11,145 nucleotides of DNA from Magnetococcales bacterium (GTDB taxonomy: Bacteria > Pseudomonadota > Magnetococcia > Magnetococcales > JADFWU01). The notes beneath the pieces are model-generated. The model worked only from the letters and a program-made list of their open reading frames with translations. It was not told where the DNA came from and did no database searches. Position numbers and translations under genes: made by a program. This document shows, one piece after another, positions 1 through 7,024 of the stretch (position 1 is the first letter of the stretch; each line of letters opens with the position of its first letter). The stretch lies in contig JADFWU010000074.1 in the NCBI GenBank assembly GCA_015234045.1, forward strand, positions 1-11,145, in the 5' to 3' direction.

Positions 1-32
1 TTTTTTTTTTTTTATCAGTAAGGGCGTCTCTC

Positions 33-1742
33 ATGCCTGTAGATAATCGATTTTCTTTACTCCTCACTCTGCTATTCGGTTCGCTTCTGCTGACCGGATG
101 CGAAACCATGCTCGATCCGGTATCAGATTTTGATGTCCGGGCGAGAATGGATGAAGACCGGAAAGAGTTGTTTACCGCTCAGGAACCAGTCAGAGGGCCG
201 ATCACCATGTACGAAGCGATGGCACGTGCCATCAAGTACAATGTGGAAAAGCGCCTGAAATTGATGGAAGAAGAGGCCCTTAAAGGCAAATATGAACTCT
301 CTCGTCTTGAACTACTGCCTCGACTGTCAACAACGCTAAGCAGTAATGCGCGCTCCAATGACAGCGGTGGTGTATCACGCTCTTTGCTGGATGGTTCTCA
401 ATCTTTGGTCGCTTCAACCTCTCAGGAGAAGAACCTCAGCTCAGCGGATATGAGCCTGACTTGGAATGTATTGGACTTTGGTATCAGCTATATTCGCTCC
501 AAACAGAGCGCCAACGATATTCTCATCGCACGTGAAAAACGGCGTAAGGTGATCCAGGACATCATTAAGGATGTACGCACTTCCTATTGGCGCGCCGTTG
601 GTGCAGCCTATCTTAAAGATGATGTCGATGCCCTGCTGAAAAAGACCACATTGGTATTGCAACGTGCCCGAGAAATGGAAGAGAAACAGATTCGTGCGCC
701 GCTGAAAACGTTAAATTTTCAGCGCACACTGCTTCAGGTGGAACGTAAGCTCAAAGAGATGCGCCACAAAATGTGGATCGCTAAAACCGAACTTGCAGCC
801 TTAATGAACCTACCACCGGGAACGCCGTTTTCTCTGGCTTTGCCAACTGAAAAGGATCTGATGACACCCAACCCACCGGCTGCCATCGATCATTTGGAAT
901 ATCTCGCCCTGTATAATCGTGCGGAACTGCGTCAGGAAGACTATGCAACCCGCAACTCAGCCGAAGAGATCAAACTGGCCTATTTAAGCCTGTTTCCAGG
1001 ACTCCAGATATCCGATACCGCCACGTGGAACTCCAACTCCATGTTAGCCAACAATACCTGGATGCAAGCCGCAGTTCAGGTCTCCGGCAACTTGGTCAAT
1101 CTGTTTACCGCACCCACGGTTATCAATGCTGCTGAACAGCAGAAAAGACTTGCTGACATGCGCCGCATCGCGTTGAGCATGGCTGTTATTACTCAGGTTC
1201 ATGTCGCCTATGGTCGAATGTTTCTGGCCATGGAAGATTATGATCTGGCTCGGCGTTTGGAAACAGTCAACTGGCGTATTTTCAAAAGCGTGGAATCGGC
1301 ATCCAGAGCCAGTTCTGAAGGTGAATTTGAACTGGTGCTCAATGCGGCCAATGCCCTTTCCGAGCGTATGCGGCGTTTGACTATTTATGCAGAACTTCAA
1401 AATGCCATGGGCAGTATTTTTGCTTCAATCGGTCACGATCCATTGCCCGAATCCGTACCATCCAATGACGTAGCCACGCTCTCCTGGGCAATTGAAACCA
1501 ACTATAACACGCTGCCGCCACCACGTTCGGATGATGTGCAGTTTCAACAGACGCTGTTGATTCATAAAAAAGCACGTAACAAACCCATGAGTCTGAAATA
1601 TTTCCTGTTTGGCATTCCAGAAGATGCCGATGATTTTCAGACGCTTTGGGAAACAGGTGACCGTACGGAAGATGATCCGAATGGCGACTTTACCTCGGTT
1701 TGGTCTCCTGAAACGGATGTGCCTGCGCCACCTGGACCATGA
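33..1742 (+). CDS. TolC-family outer membrane efflux lipoprotein
   Basis: This is probably the outer-membrane exit duct of the export cluster. TolC-family proteins form trimeric alpha/beta barrels that cross the outer membrane and reach into the periplasm. The N-terminus is a lipoprotein signal: a hydrophobic stretch at residues 8-20 ends in the lipobox L20-T21-G22-C23. Glu at +2 rather than Asp favours outer-membrane sorting. Residues of about 60-470 are long, amphipathic and helix-rich, with the two-repeat look of the OEP family. Examples are the AMARAIKYNVE segment near residue 63 (typical of the first helix) and the later LYNRAELRQEDYA segment. The 569-residue length exceeds the usual 450-490 because of a polar, proline-rich tail of about 97 residues from residue 473. 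The start has an AGGG-type ribosome site 8 bases upstream. The adaptor gene follows 49 bases after the stop. Family assignment is firm; the substrate is unknown. Confidence 0.88.
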   Translation: MPVDNRFSLLLTLLFGSLLLTGCETMLDPVSDFDVRARMDEDRKELFTAQEPVRGPITMYEAMARAIKYNVEKRLKLMEEEALKGKYELSRLELLPRLSTTLSSNARSNDSGGVSRSLLDGSQSLVASTSQEKNLSSADMSLTWNVLDFGISYIRSKQSANDILIAREKRRKVIQDIIKDVRTSYWRAVGAAYLKDDVDALLKKTTLVLQRAREMEEKQIRAPLKTLNFQRTLLQVERKLKEMRHKMWIAKTELAALMNLPPGTPFSLALPTEKDLMTPNPPAAIDHLEYLALYNRAELRQEDYATRNSAEEIKLAYLSLFPGLQISDTATWNSNSMLANNTWMQAAVQVSGNLVNLFTAPTVINAAEQQKRLADMRRIALSMAVITQVHVAYGRMFLAMEDYDLARRLETVNWRIFKSVESASRASSEGEFELVLNAANALSERMRRLTIYAELQNAMGSIFASIGHDPLPESVPSNDVATLSWAIETNYNTLPPPRSDDVQFQQTLLIHKKARNKPMSLKYFLFGIPEDADDFQTLWETGDRTEDDPNGDFTSVWSPETDVPAPPGP

Positions 1743-1791
1743 TCTGTTTTATCTCTTAACTCACTCGCTTTGGCTGGATTATACTGTTGCC

Positions 1792-2571
1792 ATGAATCGA
1801 ATCTTTCGTACTTTGTTGATATCTTTCAGCACACTGCTGTTTGCAGTTCCGTCAACACTTATTGGCGACACAGACACCTCTCCTGAAGCGTTGCTATACG
1901 GTGCGGTTCAAAGCAGTGGCCTTCGTGCTTTGCTACATCCAAAACGAGAAACCACCCTGGCCAGTCAGATGGGCGGACGTATCCTACGTTTGACAGTTCG
2001 CAATGGTGAACGGTTTGAAGCGTGGCAGCCTCTGGTTGTTTTTGACTGTGAAATCAATGAAGCACGGCTCAAAAAATCTGCTGCTGGCGTAAAAATGGCC
2101 ACTAAAAAACATGAAGCCAACCTGATGCAGAAACAGTACGGCTCTGTGGGTGATCTGGAAGTCGGTGTCAGCGAAGCAGAACTTGAAGAGACTCAAGCGG
2201 AACTGGCAATTCAGCAAGCCCAGGTAAAAATGTGTCAGATTGCGGCACCTTATCCAGGTCGTGTAATCAAGACCCATGTCCACTCTCATCAATCAGTGCC
2301 CTCTGGTGAACCGTTACTGGATATTTTGGATGATTCGGAACTGGTGGTGAAGCTCTATGTGCCATCACCTTGGTTACGCTGGTTGAAGACCAACACATCA
2401 TTCATGTTAAGTATTGATGAGACAGGCAAGCGTTATCCTGCCCGTATACGCATGTTTGGTGCGGCAGTAGATCCAGCCAGTCACACCATTGAAGTCAGCG
2501 CAGAAATTGAAGGAAAGCATTCTGAACTACTTTCCGGCATGAGTGGAACCGCTCATTTTAAGACACCGTAA
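1792..2571 (+). CDS. Periplasmic adaptor (HlyD/RND membrane-fusion protein family)
   Basis: This is a periplasmic adaptor that would link an inner-membrane partner to the TolC-type duct. I chose the ATG at 1792, giving 259 residues, because it starts a signal-peptide-like segment (MNRIFRTLLISFSTLLF, residues 1-17). An in-frame extension back to 1609 would overlap the TolC gene and place hydrophilic sequence before that signal. In order there are a first half lipoyl/biotinyl-like domain at about 54-86 (GGRILRLTVRNGERF), a short helical hairpin at about 88-147, a second half-lipoyl at about 148-181 (APYPGRVIKTHVHSHQSV), and a beta-barrel-like region ending near 225. It stops soon after, so the membrane-proximal domain of full-length RND adaptors (350-400 residues) is mostly missing. 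The ribosome site is weak, which suggests translation tied to the gene before it. No RND or ABC pump is nearby. Confidence 0.85.
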   Translation: MNRIFRTLLISFSTLLFAVPSTLIGDTDTSPEALLYGAVQSSGLRALLHPKRETTLASQMGGRILRLTVRNGERFEAWQPLVVFDCEINEARLKKSAAGVKMATKKHEANLMQKQYGSVGDLEVGVSEAELEETQAELAIQQAQVKMCQIAAPYPGRVIKTHVHSHQSVPSGEPLLDILDDSELVVKLYVPSPWLRWLKTNTSFMLSIDETGKRYPARIRMFGAAVDPASHTIEVSAEIEGKHSELLSGMSGTAHFKTP

Positions 2572-2625
2572 GAGTAAAATTTTGCCTGTTTCAATCGGCA
2601 ATTGTGTAACGCCTAAGTCACTATC

Positions 2626-2631
2626 TATAAA
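2626..2631 (+). promoter_or_regulatory. Possible internal promoter -10 (TATAAA) before the GAF-HlyD gene
   Basis: In the 85-base gap between the two adaptor genes, TATAAA lies 18 bases after TTGTGT (2602-2607), a poor -35 match with 3 of 6 consensus bases. The ten bases ATCTATAAAC that include it (2623-2632) occur again at 6972-6981, before the sensor gene. This would allow the last three genes of the cluster to be made separately. It is based on consensus matching only. Confidence 0.25.
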
Positions 2632-2656
2632 CCTCAAACAGTAGAACTTACCGCCC

Positions 2657-4090
2657 ATGGCGACGTCGAAAAATATTGTACCCAGCCGCAAACCCCCACC
2701 AGCAAAGGGGCGTGTTGCCCCTAACCCGGAAATGGATAGTCTGAAAAGGCAAAACCAAGGGTTGAGCACACTGCTTCAGCTGCAACGGGAACTTTTGCAA
2801 GGAGACACAGCGGATGCATTGATCTTTATTGTGGTCAATGACAGCCACCGCTTGGTGCCCTATCGACAAGCTATCTATTGGGAGCCGAAATCAAGGCGGA
2901 AAGCACGTATCAAAGCCGCTTCCGGTGTTTCTCAAATCGACAGCAATGCACCCTTTTCTATCTGGATGCAACAGGTCTGCTCCGGTCAGCTAAAACGGGG
3001 CGATGCCAAACTGGCGCGCGTTGTTGGCAAGGATGATGTCCATACCCGACTCCATGAAGGCTGGGAACAGTGGAGCGCTGGCCATGTGCTTTGGTTGCCC
3101 TTGGTGGATCAAAGTTCAGATACGCTTCTGGGCGGTCTATGGATGGACCGTAATGTCCCGTGGCAAGAGAGTGAAATCACCATTCTGAAACTGCTTGCGG
3201 AAGTGCAGGCACATGCGCTTGCCAGTTTGCACTGTCGGAAACGCTCATTTGCCCATCGTCTGCGCGCCATACTGCCTAAAAGCATCTGGCGTGTCTTACT
3301 GCTACTCATTATAACCGCCTGCATGTGGATTCCTATTCATCAATCCGTGTTGGCTCCGGCTGAAGTGGTTCCACTGGATCCGGTGGTCGTGACATCACCA
3401 TTGGATGGCGTGGTCAAAACGTTTTTTATCAAACCCCACGAAGCTGTCCGAAAAGATCAACCTCTGTTTAGTCTGGATGATACAGCCATTCGAAATCGGC
3501 ATGAGGTGGCAAAAAAATCTCTCGCCGTGGTTAAGGCTGAACATCTTCAAGCAGCGCAAAAAGCGTTCTGGGATACCGAAAGTAAAGCAGACCTCGCTCT
3601 ATTAGAGGCTCAAATCACAACCAAAAAAGCTGAGGTGGAGTATACCCGCGAGTTGTTGGACCGCGTAATTATCCGCGCTGAACGCGATGGCATGGCCGTA
3701 TTCAATGATATCAATGACTGGATCGGCAAACCGGTAGCACTGGGTGAAAAGGTGATGACCCTGGCAGATCCTGAGCATTCGGAACTGCAAATCTGGATTC
3801 CGGTCAGCGATGCCATCAATCTGGATGCGGGTGCTAAAACGCTCTTTTTCTTAAACGTAGACCCCACCAAACCACTGTCCGCTTCACTGTACCGCGCCTC
3901 TTTTGAAGCACAAAAGACACCGGAAGATATTCTGGCCTATCAGGGCAAAGCAACGTTTAGCGATGACTTGTTAGTGCAACCTCGGGTTGGATTGAAAGGC
4001 ACAGCGAAGATATTCGGACGAGAAGTGTATCTCTACTATTATCTGTCTCGTCGTCCATTAGCGGCTGCGCGTCAGTTCCTGGGGCTATAA
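2657..4090 (+). CDS. GAF-like domain fused to membrane-anchored HlyD-type adaptor
   Basis: This 477-residue protein has an unusual layout for an adaptor. Residues 1-30 are a basic, proline-rich tail. Residues of about 35-195 resemble a GAF-type domain: a helix at 27-48 (SLKRQNQGLSTLLQLQRELL), a strand/helix core, HVLWLPLVDQSSDTLLGGLWMDR near 143-165, and a closing helix ESEITILKLLAEVQAHALASL at 171-191. One membrane segment follows (about 212-227) with Arg/Lys before it, so the GAF-like part should be cytoplasmic and the rest periplasmic. The periplasmic part has two half-lipoyl motifs (about 243-275 and 338-370) around a short coiled hairpin (about 278-335), then a beta-barrel-like region. 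The stop codon TAA is followed at once by the ATG of the M50 gene, so the two are probably translationally coupled. HlyD homology is clear; the GAF call is by pattern only. A ligand or signalling role is inferred. Confidence 0.82.
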   Translation: MATSKNIVPSRKPPPAKGRVAPNPEMDSLKRQNQGLSTLLQLQRELLQGDTADALIFIVVNDSHRLVPYRQAIYWEPKSRRKARIKAASGVSQIDSNAPFSIWMQQVCSGQLKRGDAKLARVVGKDDVHTRLHEGWEQWSAGHVLWLPLVDQSSDTLLGGLWMDRNVPWQESEITILKLLAEVQAHALASLHCRKRSFAHRLRAILPKSIWRVLLLLIITACMWIPIHQSVLAPAEVVPLDPVVVTSPLDGVVKTFFIKPHEAVRKDQPLFSLDDTAIRNRHEVAKKSLAVVKAEHLQAAQKAFWDTESKADLALLEAQITTKKAEVEYTRELLDRVIIRAERDGMAVFNDINDWIGKPVALGEKVMTLADPEHSELQIWIPVSDAINLDAGAKTLFFLNVDPTKPLSASLYRASFEAQKTPEDILAYQGKATFSDDLLVQPRVGLKGTAKIFGREVYLYYYLSRRPLAAARQFLGL

Positions 4091-6256
4091 ATGCAGGCCG
4101 CTGCTGCAAAACCGATGATTCAAATGGGTGGTCAACAGGAGTTGACCACTCTGCCGCCCTTGCGGCAGGAATTAGGGCTGTTCCCAGGTCCAAGGCAACC
4201 GGATGGATCGCCAACATGGTCTGTTCACGATCCCATTCGCAATCGATTTTTTCGTATTGGTTGGTTGGAGTTTGAGATTCTCAAGCGCTGGGATAGAATT
4301 GGTGATGCTGACCCACTTATTGAAGAGGTGCTGACACAAACCACGCTGCGTATCAACAAGAGCCATCTTGAGCAACTGTTGAAATTCCTTATGGTCAACC
4401 AACTCCTTCAATCAAAGGGGGGGGAAACATCTAAGAAATTTGCCAGTCAGATTGCGGCCAGCAAGCAGAATATTTTTTCATGGCTTTTGCATCACTATCT
4501 CTTTTTCCGTATTCCACTGCTTAAACCAAATAAATTTTTAGAAGCCACACTGCCCCATGTGCGCTTTTTCTTTACCAAACGATTCATTAAATTGCTCATT
4601 CCCTTGGCACTGATAGGGCTGTATCTCGTCATGCGTCAATGGGATCTGTTTACACAAACATTTCTCTATTTCTTTTCAGCGGAAGGGTTTGCCTATTTTA
4701 TCATGGCCACGGTGTTTACCAAGCTGGTCCATGAAGGCGGGCATGCCTACGCCTGTAAGCACAATAAGATCAATGTGCCCAATATGGGCATTGCGTTTAT
4801 GGTCATGTGGCCGGTCTTCTATACCGACACATCCGAAACCTGGAAACTGGTGAGTCGTTGGGCCAGACTTCAAGTAGCCGCAGCGGGCATTATGGCAGAG
4901 CTTGCCCTGGCGGTGATTGCTATTTTACTCTGGAGCTTTCTGCCTGATGGACCGGTCCGCAGTGCGACTTTTTATGTCGCATCGGTCTCATGGATTACGA
5001 CGCTGATGATCAACCTCAGCCCGTTTATGCGTTTTGACGGGTATTATCTATTAGCAGATTTTCTTGATATTACCAATATGCAACCACGCTCTTTTGCCAT
5101 AGGGCGCTGGAAAATCCGTCGGTTACTGCTCGGGCTACAAGAACCTTTTCCTGAACCTGGACTACCCAAGCGTACCCGCCGGATCATGATGTGGTATGCC
5201 TATGGCACCTGGCTTTATCGTTTGACACTGTTTATCGGTATCGCCCTGCTGGTTTACAATATGTTTTTTAAGCTGGCAGGCGTCGTTCTGATGGCTGTCG
5301 AAATTTTATTTTTTGTGACTTTACCGATATTTCGGGAGCTGAAGCACTGGTTTCAGATACGCCAAATGATCCACTTTAATCTAAATATCGTGATCACTAC
5401 GCTGATTTTAGCTGGTTTGATCACGCTTTCCATCATCCCATGGAGTACCCAGATTGAGGCATCTGCCTTGATGAAATCTCGTGAGCACAGCATCATCTAT
5501 CCACCGCTTTCTGGTCAACTGGACAAGGTGCATGTGCAATGGGGTTCTCATGTGCGTCGTGGCGAACCGCTTTTCACCATGAGTTCACCGGATCTCACCT
5601 TTGAAAAGGATCAGGCACTCACGCGGATTCAATCCATTCGTGCCCAAATAGCCAGCCTGATCGCACGTGAAAAACAGCTGAGTAGCCGACAGATTCTGGA
5701 ACAGCAGCTTGCTGAAACCATGGCCACACTTCAAGGTGTCAAAGAGCAGCTGTCTAAATTGGTGATTACCGCACCGTTTGATGGTGTCATCGCTGAATTG
5801 GATGAAACATTGCGCGCAGGTCGTTGGTTGAATGAAGATCAACAGCTGGGGCTGTTGATCAATCCACGTCAAGCGCAGGTCGCAGCCTTTGTCTATGAAA
5901 ATGATCTGACGCGGATTCAGCTTGGCGGTTTTGCCAAGCTCTATCCTGAGAATCCAGATCTTGAACCAATTCCTTTAACCGTGCGTTCCATAGATCCGTC
6001 CAACACACGAATTATTGAGGAGATGTACCTTTCCTCAATCTATGGCGGAGATATTGCTGTACGCCAAGGTGAAAAAGGCGAGATGATCAGTAATGAAACG
6101 ATCTATCGCGTTCTATTGCAACCGCCAGAATCGTTTCCGCTTCCAGCGCAAGCCATGCGCGGCACCGTTCAAATGCAAGGTACGCCATTGAGCCTTATAG
6201 AGCGCGCCTGGACAGTGGTTTCAGCAGTCGTTATTCGTGAGAGTGGTGGATTCTAA
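4091..6256 (+). CDS. M50 site-2-type metalloprotease fused to HlyD-type adaptor, with PqqD/RRE-like N-terminus
   Basis: This 721-residue polytopic membrane protein has three parts. Residues of about 43-106 (from TWSVHDPIRNRFFRIGWLEF) resemble the PqqD/RiPP-recognition winged-helix fold. Residues of about 165-450 are the membrane region, with roughly seven to eight hydrophobic segments and the M50 zinc site: H214-E215-G216-G217-H218, plus N308-x-x-P311 leading to D316-G317. The catalytic and zinc-binding residues are all present. Residues of about 455-700 are periplasmic and HlyD-like: a half-lipoyl at 466-498, a coiled coil at 503-555, a second half-lipoyl at 557-590 and a barrel region after it. 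Proteins with this layout are often annotated as putative peptide zinc metalloproteases, or HlyD-family/site-2 protease fusions. In this cluster it is the only polytopic inner-membrane member. It could cleave the exported substrate or a regulator, or act as a conduit platform. The start directly abuts the previous stop. Confidence 0.9.
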   Translation: MQAAAAKPMIQMGGQQELTTLPPLRQELGLFPGPRQPDGSPTWSVHDPIRNRFFRIGWLEFEILKRWDRIGDADPLIEEVLTQTTLRINKSHLEQLLKFLMVNQLLQSKGGETSKKFASQIAASKQNIFSWLLHHYLFFRIPLLKPNKFLEATLPHVRFFFTKRFIKLLIPLALIGLYLVMRQWDLFTQTFLYFFSAEGFAYFIMATVFTKLVHEGGHAYACKHNKINVPNMGIAFMVMWPVFYTDTSETWKLVSRWARLQVAAAGIMAELALAVIAILLWSFLPDGPVRSATFYVASVSWITTLMINLSPFMRFDGYYLLADFLDITNMQPRSFAIGRWKIRRLLLGLQEPFPEPGLPKRTRRIMMWYAYGTWLYRLTLFIGIALLVYNMFFKLAGVVLMAVEILFFVTLPIFRELKHWFQIRQMIHFNLNIVITTLILAGLITLSIIPWSTQIEASALMKSREHSIIYPPLSGQLDKVHVQWGSHVRRGEPLFTMSSPDLTFEKDQALTRIQSIRAQIASLIAREKQLSSRQILEQQLAETMATLQGVKEQLSKLVITAPFDGVIAELDETLRAGRWLNEDQQLGLLINPRQAQVAAFVYENDLTRIQLGGFAKLYPENPDLEPIPLTVRSIDPSNTRIIEEMYLSSIYGGDIAVRQGEKGEMISNETIYRVLLQPPESFPLPAQAMRGTVQMQGTPLSLIERAWTVVSAVVIRESGGF

Positions 6257-6257
6257 T

Positions 6258-6264
6258 TAGGAGA
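6258..6264 (+). promoter_or_regulatory. Ribosome binding site TAGGAGA deciding the start at 6271
   Basis: AGGAG at 6259-6263 lies 7 bases before the ATG at 6271. A GTG immediately before it (6268) is also in frame, but at 4 bases it is too close to the Shine-Dalgarno sequence, so the ATG is preferred. Confidence 0.7.
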
Positions 6265-6270
6265 ACAGTG

Positions 6271-6825
6271 ATGGCAGAGTCCGATGAGCGTGCTTTGAAA
6301 CTGGAAAAGAAGCGTGCACGGCTAAAAGCCGAAAAACGGCGTGCAGCAGCCAAGGCAAAAGCCAAGGCCGCCAAAGAAAAGGCCGCAACCAACGTGCAAC
6401 AGGAAGATCAACCAGAGAGCGGCAAAACCACCAAAGCCAAAACCCGCTACGCTATTCAACAGCTTCTCAGTGCTAATTTCACCGCAGACCGTGAAAATTT
6501 CTCACTGGTCTTCGAACTGAGCAATAAAAAGAAACTGACGCTGGATTGTGAAAATAAACGCTTGGCCCAATTAATCAACGCATTACAAGGGCTCGAATAT
6601 GCCGCAGCCATGCAAGATCCCAAGTTTCAAGGCAACAAACAGGGTGTCACAGCCCGGTTTGAACGGGCGGAAACAGTGCATAGCACTCAGGTTGAAATGA
6701 ACCATGAGAAAGTGAATCTAATCGGCGTTAAAGTGCAAAAAGGTCCTATTCGCTGGTTTGGCTTCTCACCTGAAGGGGTTACAGCCCTGTTCCAAGCCGC
6801 AAGACAGCTGGTGAGAAAACGGTGA
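6271..6825 (+). CDS. Small basic protein of unknown function, last gene of the export cluster
   Basis: I do not recognise this 184-residue protein. It has no signal peptide or membrane segment, so it should be cytoplasmic. Residues 1-40 are extremely rich in Lys, Ala, Arg and Glu, with KAKAKAAKEKAA-type repeats, and predict a long charged helix or coiled coil. Residues 41-57 are a polar linker. Residues of about 58-184 look like a compact alpha/beta domain: FSLVFELSNKKKLTLDCEN (78-95) reads as a beta hairpin, RLAQLINALQGLEYAAAM (97-114) as a helix, then strands such as EKVNLIGVKVQKGPIRWFGFS, and a closing helix (168-182). The gene has a good ribosome site and starts 14 bases after the M50 gene, so it is very probably co-transcribed. 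It may serve the exporter on the cytoplasmic side, for example as a substrate chaperone or an assembly factor. That is a guess from position only. Confidence 0.82.
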   Translation: MAESDERALKLEKKRARLKAEKRRAAAKAKAKAAKEKAATNVQQEDQPESGKTTKAKTRYAIQQLLSANFTADRENFSLVFELSNKKKLTLDCENKRLAQLINALQGLEYAAAMQDPKFQGNKQGVTARFERAETVHSTQVEMNHEKVNLIGVKVQKGPIRWFGFSPEGVTALFQAARQLVRKR

Positions 6826-6843
6826 TACGGTTTTCCTGTATCA
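6823..6843 (+). terminator. Weak stem-loop at the end of the export cluster
   Basis: TGATAC (6823-6828) and GTATCA (6838-6843) form a perfect 6-bp stem with a 9-base loop. It starts on the TGA stop codon of the last cluster gene. The stem is only moderately stable and no T-run follows, so it is a poor intrinsic terminator. It may protect the 3' end or be chance. Confidence 0.2.
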
Positions 6844-6953
6844 AATGTAGCAGTCTGTTTAATAAGTGATTAAGATACCTTGATGGAACATCCGCCAGCT
6901 GCCAAGAAAACCATGCATTGTTTACATGGAAAATTCATGTGCGAACCTGAACG

Positions 6954-6980
6954 TTGTTTTATTAAAAAATCATCTATAAA
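6954..6980 (+). promoter_or_regulatory. Possible promoter for the membrane sensor gene
   Basis: TTGTTT (6954-6959) and TATAAA (6975-6980) have the look of -35 and -10 boxes, but their 15-base spacing is shorter than the ideal 17. The surrounding 199-base gap (6826-7024) holds no credible gene and is AT-richer than the flanking genes, as expected of a promoter region. The start codon lies 44 bases downstream. ATCTATAAAC around the -10 box is also found at 2623-2632. Confidence 0.35.
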
Positions 6981-6983
6981 CAG

Positions 6984-6995
6984 ACTATTAATAGT
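6984..6995. promoter_or_regulatory. 12-bp perfect palindrome, possible operator
   Basis: ACTATTAATAGT is its own reverse complement. It lies a few bases after the candidate -10 box and 29 bases before the sensor start codon, a natural place for a dimeric repressor or activator site. A 10-bp sequence partly overlapping it (TAAACAGACT, 6977-6986) recurs inverted at 6852-6861. A regulatory role is inferred from position and symmetry only. Confidence 0.3.
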
Positions 6996-7009
6996 TCAAA
7001 TGATCTGCC

Positions 7010-7015
7010 GGAAGG
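7010..7015 (+). promoter_or_regulatory. Ribosome binding site GGAAGG for the sensor gene
   Basis: GGAAGG lies 9 bases before the ATG at 7025. It supports that start, which also opens directly into the first membrane segment. Confidence 0.6.
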
Positions 7016-7024
7016 CATGACAGA

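Noticed and set aside
1-13. Run of 13 T at the very start of the window, as a terminator tail or slippage tract
   Set aside because: It could be the tail of an upstream terminator, a variable tract before the TolC gene, or a contig-end artefact. The stem that would decide is outside the window.
1780-1785. TATACT just before the first adaptor gene as a -10 box
   Set aside because: It sits only 6 bases before the ATG with no -35 at the right distance, so it would need a leaderless transcript.
1609-1791. Longer adaptor start at 1609 overlapping the TolC gene
   Set aside because: The extra 61 residues are the TolC tail read in another frame and lie before a clear signal peptide starting at 1792.
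2585-2606. TTGCC/GGCAA-type stem after the first adaptor gene as a terminator
   Set aside because: The stem is only about five pairs with a long loop and no T-run, inside what looks like a continuous cluster.
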